64,000 nucleotides of DNA from Iris pallida (Eukaryota > Streptophyta > Magnoliopsida > Asparagales > Iridaceae). Numbering within the stretch: position 1 is the stretch's first letter; each line of letters starts with the position of its first letter. Made by a program: the position numbers and the translations under genes. Below are positions 58,746 through 64,000 of this stretch, in pieces. The notes beneath the pieces are model-generated. The model had not been told where the DNA came from. It saw nothing but the letters and a program-made list of their open reading frames with translations, and searched no databases. The stretch is from positions 29,685,435-29,749,434 of the forward strand of contig JANAVB010029819.1 of the NCBI GenBank assembly GCA_029216955.1, given 5' to 3'.

Positions 58746-59075
58746 ATGGAAACTCTGTTGGGGACAACTTTCTTCACCGATGAGAAAGTGGTGGCACAAT
58801 CTGATATCACAAAGCTTGGTTCAGTTGAAAAGATATTGGTCGTACAATTTGACCAACAAGCATATGAAGCGATGTTGTCGGAAAAAGACTGCTCTGGCCG
58901 CCAAAGGGACAAAAATGCCAAGCTTGCTCGTAGAGTTTGGGTCCCAAAGTCTCACTCCGCTCTTCCTAACGCCGCTGATGGTAAGGGAAAGACATGGATT
59001 ACTCCTGTCCAGAACAATAATTTGGAAGCCAGGCTCAGAGTTAGCTATTACTGCTTCCAAGAAGGTTGCTACTGA
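58746..59075 (+). CDS. ORF1 of the truncated X-type element
   Basis: METLLGTTFFTDEKVVAQSD, then ITKLGSVEKILVVQFDQQAY and EAMLSEKDC, then a basic LARRVWVPKSHSALPN. The head is shared with B (MVTLLGTSFSSNEKAV) and A (MATMLVTTFSSDE). The ATG again lies one base before the PBS TGG. An upstream in-frame ATG at 58662 would lie in the LTR and is not chosen, because the homology begins at 58746. The frame ends at 59075 without reaching gag. Confidence 0.7.
   Translation: METLLGTTFFTDEKVVAQSDITKLGSVEKILVVQFDQQAYEAMLSEKDCSGRQRDKNAKLARRVWVPKSHSALPNAADGKGKTWITPVQNNNLEARLRVSYYCFQEGCY
58747..58764 (+). other. Primer binding site of the truncated X-type element
   Basis: TGGAAACTCTGTTGGGGA, four bases after the LTR end; equivalent to those of A and B. 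Confidence 0.75.
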
Positions 59076-60089
59076 GACACATAAGGCTCATATACGTCTA
59101 AGAAGGGCTCTACCAGTGAGCCATTAACCATACCCTATGCTTTTCGTTGGAATAAGAATAACAAGAAGGTGCATATGAGTCATGTACCTAATAACAGGGT
59201 TGTCATTTATGACAAAGGTACTTAACCCAAGCTTGAGAAAAAAATGAACAACATTCAAATTTTGCTAGAAAACTACTGCGATGCCAAAGATTTAAGTGTT
59301 GGAAATTTTGTCCCATACTTGGCCAATCAAAGAAGAGTATGGCCTCAACACATTAGTCTAGACGCATAACTGAAGATAAGAAATCTATCTTCTACTGTAA
59401 ACTCCCTTAGTTTTTGGATATTACTTTTTATTTAATTAATATAGATATTTATTTTTAAACTAGATTTTTATAATAAATATTGACTATAGATGTACTTTTC
59501 TGTAACCTTGAAATTTAGAGCACAAGAAATGCCAATCATTCGAAATATCCTTCATGAGTTTTGAAATAAACAGGTTTATCTTCAATTTGATATGTCCCAT
59601 CCAAATATGTTTTCTAACATTCTTTTAACTTTGCACAACTTCAGGGTCAATTTAGGCCATTTGAACGGTTACTGTAATTCTAGACCTACATTCCAACTTG
59701 AGTTCGAGACTCGACATCGATCAAAACCATTTGACCCAATATATGATTTTGGCCCATTTTGAGCCTACAACACACATGTCAAGGGTGGGCCACTCAATCG
59801 AGTTCATATATGCTATTAATTTACGAATGGCACAAGAGACTCATTGGTTAACTTTTCGGGTTCGATTTGACTAAACAATATGTTTGGACTCGCACCTAGC
59901 CTAACTAGAGATGGTAGACCCATGTTAGATTGCCATGACCCAGTAGAATTATTTTTAATTTATTGACCATGAATATATTCTCTATATATATGGATTGTAG
60001 ACCAAAGTAAATATTTTATGTGTTCTTAAATATTTACTAATAAATCTATAGGTATGCATAATTATATCTATGAATTATTTTTTTATAAT

Positions 60090-60097
<8 letters not shown>
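59076..60097. other. Degenerate tail of the X-type fragment, then AT-rich spacer
   Basis: To about 59400 the sequence may still be leader DNA of the truncated element. From 59400 to 60097 it is AT-rich, and I see no gene, repeat unit or element end. Confidence 0.4.
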
Positions 60098-60134
<37 letters not shown>

Positions 60135-60157
60135 AAATAAAAAATAAAAATATATAT

Positions 60158-60220
<63 letters not shown>

Positions 60221-60222
60221 GT
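60098..60222. repeat. TA microsatellite at the LINE 3' end
   Basis: TA runs interrupted by AAATAAAAAATAAAAA-type words. It lies just past the LINE's 3' end, where plant LINEs often carry an A-rich or simple-repeat tail. Confidence 0.95.
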
Positions 60223-60449
60223 TTTTTTGGAGTGGTAACCTCTTTATAAATAATGAATGAAAAGTGCCTACATATTTTCCTTTTGGAAACAAAAACTTGC
60301 CAACTGAATCCTCGACAAGAAAAGTGAAACAAGATCCACCTGGATATTATATTCTAGCCCCTTTGTTGTGCTTCTCAAAGCTTCAAATACTCTTCCGTTC
60401 CTTTCTCTCAATATGTGCTAGACCGTGTACAGTAGCCTAATTCTCGCTT

Positions 60450-61533
60450 CTACATACCGTTGGCTGCCCCTCCTCCTGGACTCTTTAAATTCTTTGACGG
60501 TCTCCTCCAAGCTCATTGCGTTTCTCTGATCCAAGCCAAGGATCATACGCTAATGCTGCCAGATGGTGTTAGTAAAATAGCATTTGAAAAAGAGATGACT
60601 GTGGGATTCTTTCTCACTAGAGTAGAGGATACAATCCGCATCCTCCAGCTGCAGGCCGAACCTAACCAACCTGTCTTTAGTTAAGAGTCTGCATTGTGAT
60701 GCCTTGTATAAACAGTACTTAAACTTTGGTGCTGCATCTTTCAGCTAGACAAATTTCACATGAACTGATTTGGGAATCTTATGTCTATACTTCTCGTACG
60801 CTCTCTTGAGGGAAAAGACACCCGTGTCTGAATCCTCTCACCTATAGTAATCTCTGCCTGGGATATTCTCTATCTGGATCCTTACGATCTTCCTCCTCCA
60901 TCTATTAATGGTCGACCCCTCTTGAAAGTACCACGAGCCATCACGAATGAGACTACTGACCTTCTCGTCGTTGTTCCTAATGCTGTGAATATCGAGTTCT
61001 GCACTGTCAACTAGGATTTCATGTTCTATCCAAGATCTTGCCATATACTGGTGTTAACACCATCATGAATCACTCTCTGAATACTAGCCTTCAGCCTCGT
61101 CCTTTGCATAAGGATAGACTTGAAGCTAACAGGAGAAATTAGATTTACTATACATAGTCCTGATGTTGGCCCCCTTAACTTATCTGTTATTCATCCAAGT
61201 AGCCCAAAACAACTTCCCTTCGATCATCTTCCATGCAATTTTCAGAGCCGCAATGTCTCTGAGAGTAGCAAGGGATTTGAGGCCGACACCTCCTTCTTCC
61301 CTGGGATGACATAAATCTTTTAAAGCGATAGTTTGAAGCCCACCTCTCTAAACAAATTTGGCACACAGATTTTCGATCTCTTACAGAGTTTTCTTAGAGA
61401 GAATGAAGACCTGAAGCCAATAAGAGATGATTGTATTAATCACGGCTCTTACAATCCCGACATGCCCACTGAACTACAACTATTGTGCTAGCCACCCCTC
61501 GAGCCTTTTCTCCACCATCTAGATCAGATTAGA
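60450..61533 (-). pseudogene. LINE ORF2 C-terminal region with RT zinc-binding domain
   Basis: Frames show HPREEGGVGLKSLATLRDIA and LKIAWKMIEGKLFW (61330-61200), ARSWIEHEILVDSAELDIHS and GSWYFQEGSTINRW (61044-60838), AAPKFKYCLYKASQCRLLTK and VRFGLQLEDADCILYSSERE then SHLFFKCYF (60740-60590). The last is the C-x-x-C...H-x4-C zinc-binding domain of plant LINEs; its second Cys-containing block is partly preserved. Several frameshifts are present. Confidence 0.82.
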
Positions 61534-63205
61534 TTAATCGAGATATTTGACATAAGTAGTAGCTAGCGGAATACCTAAATATCTGACCGGAAGAGAGCCA
61601 ATATCAATCTGCAGCTGCGAGGCCCATCTCGACTTGGAAGCGCAGGTGCGGTTGAAGAATAGAGAGCTTTTGTCTCGGTTAAGATGAAGACCAGAGGCGT
61701 CTCCAAACCCTTTAAGGATGTCTAACAACAATAGATCCCCTTTCAGATGGCTTGATGAAGACGAGCAATCGTCAACATAGATAAGGTGAGTAATAGAGGG
61801 CTTAACCAACCTGAAAAATGGGAGAGATCATATTCGAGTGCTCAGCGATATCCATAAGACACGTGAACTATTCCATAACCATCGTGAACAGGTATGCTGA
61901 TAGCGGATCGCCTTGCCTAAGCCCTCTCGTACTAGGAATAAAATTGACTGGTCTTCCTCTGATCATGATAGAGAACGTAGGAAGTGAGATACATTTATGG
62001 ATTCTCTCAATCCACCATTCATTAAATCCCATAGCCCACATCATATAAAGGACGAAGTCCCTATTGACGGTGTCATAAGCTTTCATTAAATCGAGCTTAA
62101 CATATGCTTTGTCACTCCCGACTTTATTGAAATCTCTAACGAGTTCATTCGCCAAAAGACAACTCTCCGAGATGCTCCTCCCTTCAATAAATGCTGACTG
62201 ATTTAGAGAGATCAGCCCTGACAAAATGGATTTCATGCGGCAGCTCATGATATGAGCGATCACTTTATAGACAAAGCTACAACATGAGATAGGCCTAAAA
62301 TCATTCAGGGAAGAAGCCCCAAATTTCTTTGGGATGAGCGTTATGAATGTATGGTTTAATTTCTTTAGAAGCTTACCCATGCAGAAAAAATCCCTGACCG
62401 CTTCAAGAAGGAGAATCTTAACTTTATCCCAGTGCTTGATCAAGAACTCAGCGGAGAAACCATCGGGGCCCGACGTCTTGTTGAGTTTAGCCACCAAGAC
62501 CACATCCTCGAGCTCCTTGAGGGAGATGATCGCGTGCAGCATGTCGATGGCTTCAACAGTCAAAATCCTCTTACTGATAATGAGAGGCAGGGGGGAAGAG
62601 TACTTCTTCACCATTATATAGATGGAAGAAGAAACTAACAACTTTGGAGCTGATGTCGATCGGATTATCAATTCTTTCCCTTTGGAGTCAATCAGGTGAG
62701 CTATCTGATTATGATTCTGTCTGTCTTTCACAATCCCATAAAAGAATTTGGAGCACCTATCTCCCTCTTTGATCCAGTCACACCTGGCTTTTTGCTTTAG
62801 GAAAATTTCTTCGAGAAGCAACAACTTACTAACTTCTTCCTTGAGTTTGTTCTCCTTGCCCAAGCTCTCCGTGGTCGAGAAGGACTGATTAGAGAGTTGA
62901 ATCATCTCAAGTTCTTGAGACTTCTCAACTAGGTAAGCTTTAGGAAGGTTTCCTAGCCATGCTTTGATCTTGACATTTACTACTTTGAGTTTGGAAGAAA
63001 GTTTGAACTGACTAAAACCAGTCACGTGGGAGCTCCACCCTTCATCAAATACTTGGTCGTAGCCGTCAAGAAGGGGCCTACGAGTTGTAATACCTAAAAT
63101 GGAAGGAGAGATGATGGACCTGTCCCGCTTCTGGAAGTTGGTAACAAGCGACGGGTGATCACTCGGACCAGCGGCCTCGCCTTTCACCCCAATGTTCGAA
63201 AACAT
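61534..63205 (-). pseudogene. LINE ORF2 reverse transcriptase
   Basis: 63205-61868 is open for 445 codons. It has the SRFFYGIVKDR-like linker (KFFYGIVKDRQNHN), then DGFSAEFLIKHW, TFITLIPKKFGASSLNDFRP, NQSAFIEGRSISES, KLDLMKAYDTVNRDF with the first catalytic Asp, and TRGLRQGDPLSAYLF. A stop (about 61865) and a frameshift follow, and the frame at 61809 gives ITHLIYVDDCSSSS with the Asp pair, then SGLHLNRDKSS and the LPVRYLGIPLATT block. The order and spacing are normal for plant L1 RT. Confidence 0.92.
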
Positions 63206-63225
63206 ATCAAACCAGCAGTTATTGC

Positions 63226-63835
63226 CTAGTGCTCTATCGATTTGACACTCAAAACGATTCTCAGCAGCTTGATTACTCTAAGTCCACACCACACCAGAGC
63301 GTTGAAGGTCGGAGATGCCAGACCGAAGAGAGCATTCCTGAAAATCTCCAAGGACATGGTCGGGGACTGGCCTCCTGCCTCTTTTCTCATGCCTGAACAT
63401 AATGGCATTGAAATCTCCAATGAAGATCAATGGGAGAGATTTCCTAATATCGTTACAGATGTCTTCAATGTCCTTCCATAAGGTAAGTCTCAACCTCCGG
63501 TCATTGAAACCATAGACTGCATCCATGAGCAAGTTCATCCCCCTTTCATTGGAGAATTCGATCACTATAAGTTGCTGAGATTTAAAACGGATAGCGCCTT
63601 TCCAAGTATTCCTATTCCACATGACCCATATCTGAGCTATCTTATTGAGATGAAGGTTATGAACCGTCTCCCAGTTGCTAGGGGTCTTTCTCTTCAGCAG
63701 ATCAAGCGATTTGATTTTGGATTCTTGCAAAATGATAATCGAGCTACCGTGTCTCCTCATGAGATCCCGAACACTCCTCCATCTCCTTATCGAGTTTGAT
63801 CCCCTAACATTCCATGCGAGGATCGACATCAACAA
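63226..63835 (-). pseudogene. LINE ORF2 endonuclease domain
   Basis: APE-type endonuclease, which nicks target DNA to prime reverse transcription. Motifs in order: ILAWNVRGSNS, IIILQESKIKS with the catalytic Glu, GMNLLMDAVYGFND, SLPLIFIGDFNAIM with the GDFN site, and after a stop near 63278 the FECQIDRALGN region and GPSDHPSLV (about 63165) with the SDH site. All the usual catalytic residues are visible. The stop at 63278 splits the frame. Confidence 0.88.
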
Positions 63836-64000
63836 CTAATCGAGTGGTCCTTCGCAAGTCTCTCACTCATCCTAAAAGGTGCGGATGACTGTTCTGAATT
63901 GGATGGATCAACATCTTTACCTCCCTAAGAGTTAGAATCCTTTCTCTGCATTACTGTTGCCCATTGGGGATTGGGTTTCTTAAGATGAGTCTCCTCTCTA

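Larger units (their letters stand above)
60230..64000 (-). mobile_element. L1-type LINE, 5' end beyond the window
   Basis: On the minus strand: the last part of ORF1 (64000-63836, reading LKKPNPQWATVMQ and an RMSERLAKDH tail), ORF2 endonuclease (63829 on), RT (to about 61530), and a C-terminal zinc-binding region (to about 60450), ending near 60230 before the TA tract. The ORF2 start codon (MSILAWNVRG) is at 63829. Only a few stops and frameshifts are seen, so it is younger or better kept than X. Confidence 0.88.

Overview
This window looks like nuclear DNA of a plant with a large, repeat-rich genome, probably a flowering plant; I cannot name the species. No ordinary host gene is visible. Almost all of it is retrotransposon sequence in nested layers. 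The evidence is plant Ty3/gypsy gag-pol of the Tat/Ogre type (a second, archaeal-type RNase H between RNase H and integrase), solo LTRs of a second gypsy family, a plant L1-type LINE, spliceosomal-looking introns, and long TA microsatellites.

Layout. Element X (+ strand, old and decayed) is the first layer. It begins left of the window with gag and protease (1-2912), resumes at 16290-16481, and resumes again at 41268 with the protease-RT linker, RT, RNase H, archaeal-type RNase H and integrase (to about 45.7 kb). It ends in a polypurine tract and 3' LTR (52903-55747). Element A (- strand, 2913-16289, target duplication CCTAC) is a complete but frameshifted Tat-type copy inside X's protease. 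Element B (- strand, 16482-41267, target duplication CTAAT) is a second insertion 0.2 kb further on. B has 2.1 kb LTRs, ORF1, gag and protease, but no RT, RNase H or integrase. Two solo LTRs of another family lie in opposite orientation inside B: 21102-25914 (duplication GAATT) and 26967-31683 (CGTCT/CGTGT). A third solo LTR lies in X (47189-50903), and an unrelated 1.9 kb solo LTR (53430-55326, duplication CCTAC) interrupts X's 3' LTR. X itself appears to sit in the LTR of a gypsy element whose gag and LTR remain at 55748-57840. A truncated relative of X (5' LTR, PBS and ORF1) follows at 57841-59400. A LINE on the - strand occupies about 60230 to the window end.

Shared architecture of A, B and X: 5' LTR; a PBS that overlaps the ATG of a leader ORF; an acidic N-terminal region; gag with a Cys/His knuckle; protease; a linker of short PLxIxL-type repeats; pol (missing in B); then a non-coding hairpin array; then an extra gene on the opposite strand, convergent with pol, next to the 3' LTR. 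The extra gene has its own TATA-like promoter, GTATGT...AG introns, a plant-mobile-domain-like region and a coiled coil.

The most interesting feature is the hairpin array between the two convergent genes. A roughly constant 20-nt sequence, consensus TCAGAGGTAATRTGGACGTG, recurs as the loop of short hairpins whose stems differ in every copy yet remain self-complementary. The arrangement recurs in A, B and X and alternates with a second hairpin type built on CTATTATC/GATAATAG.
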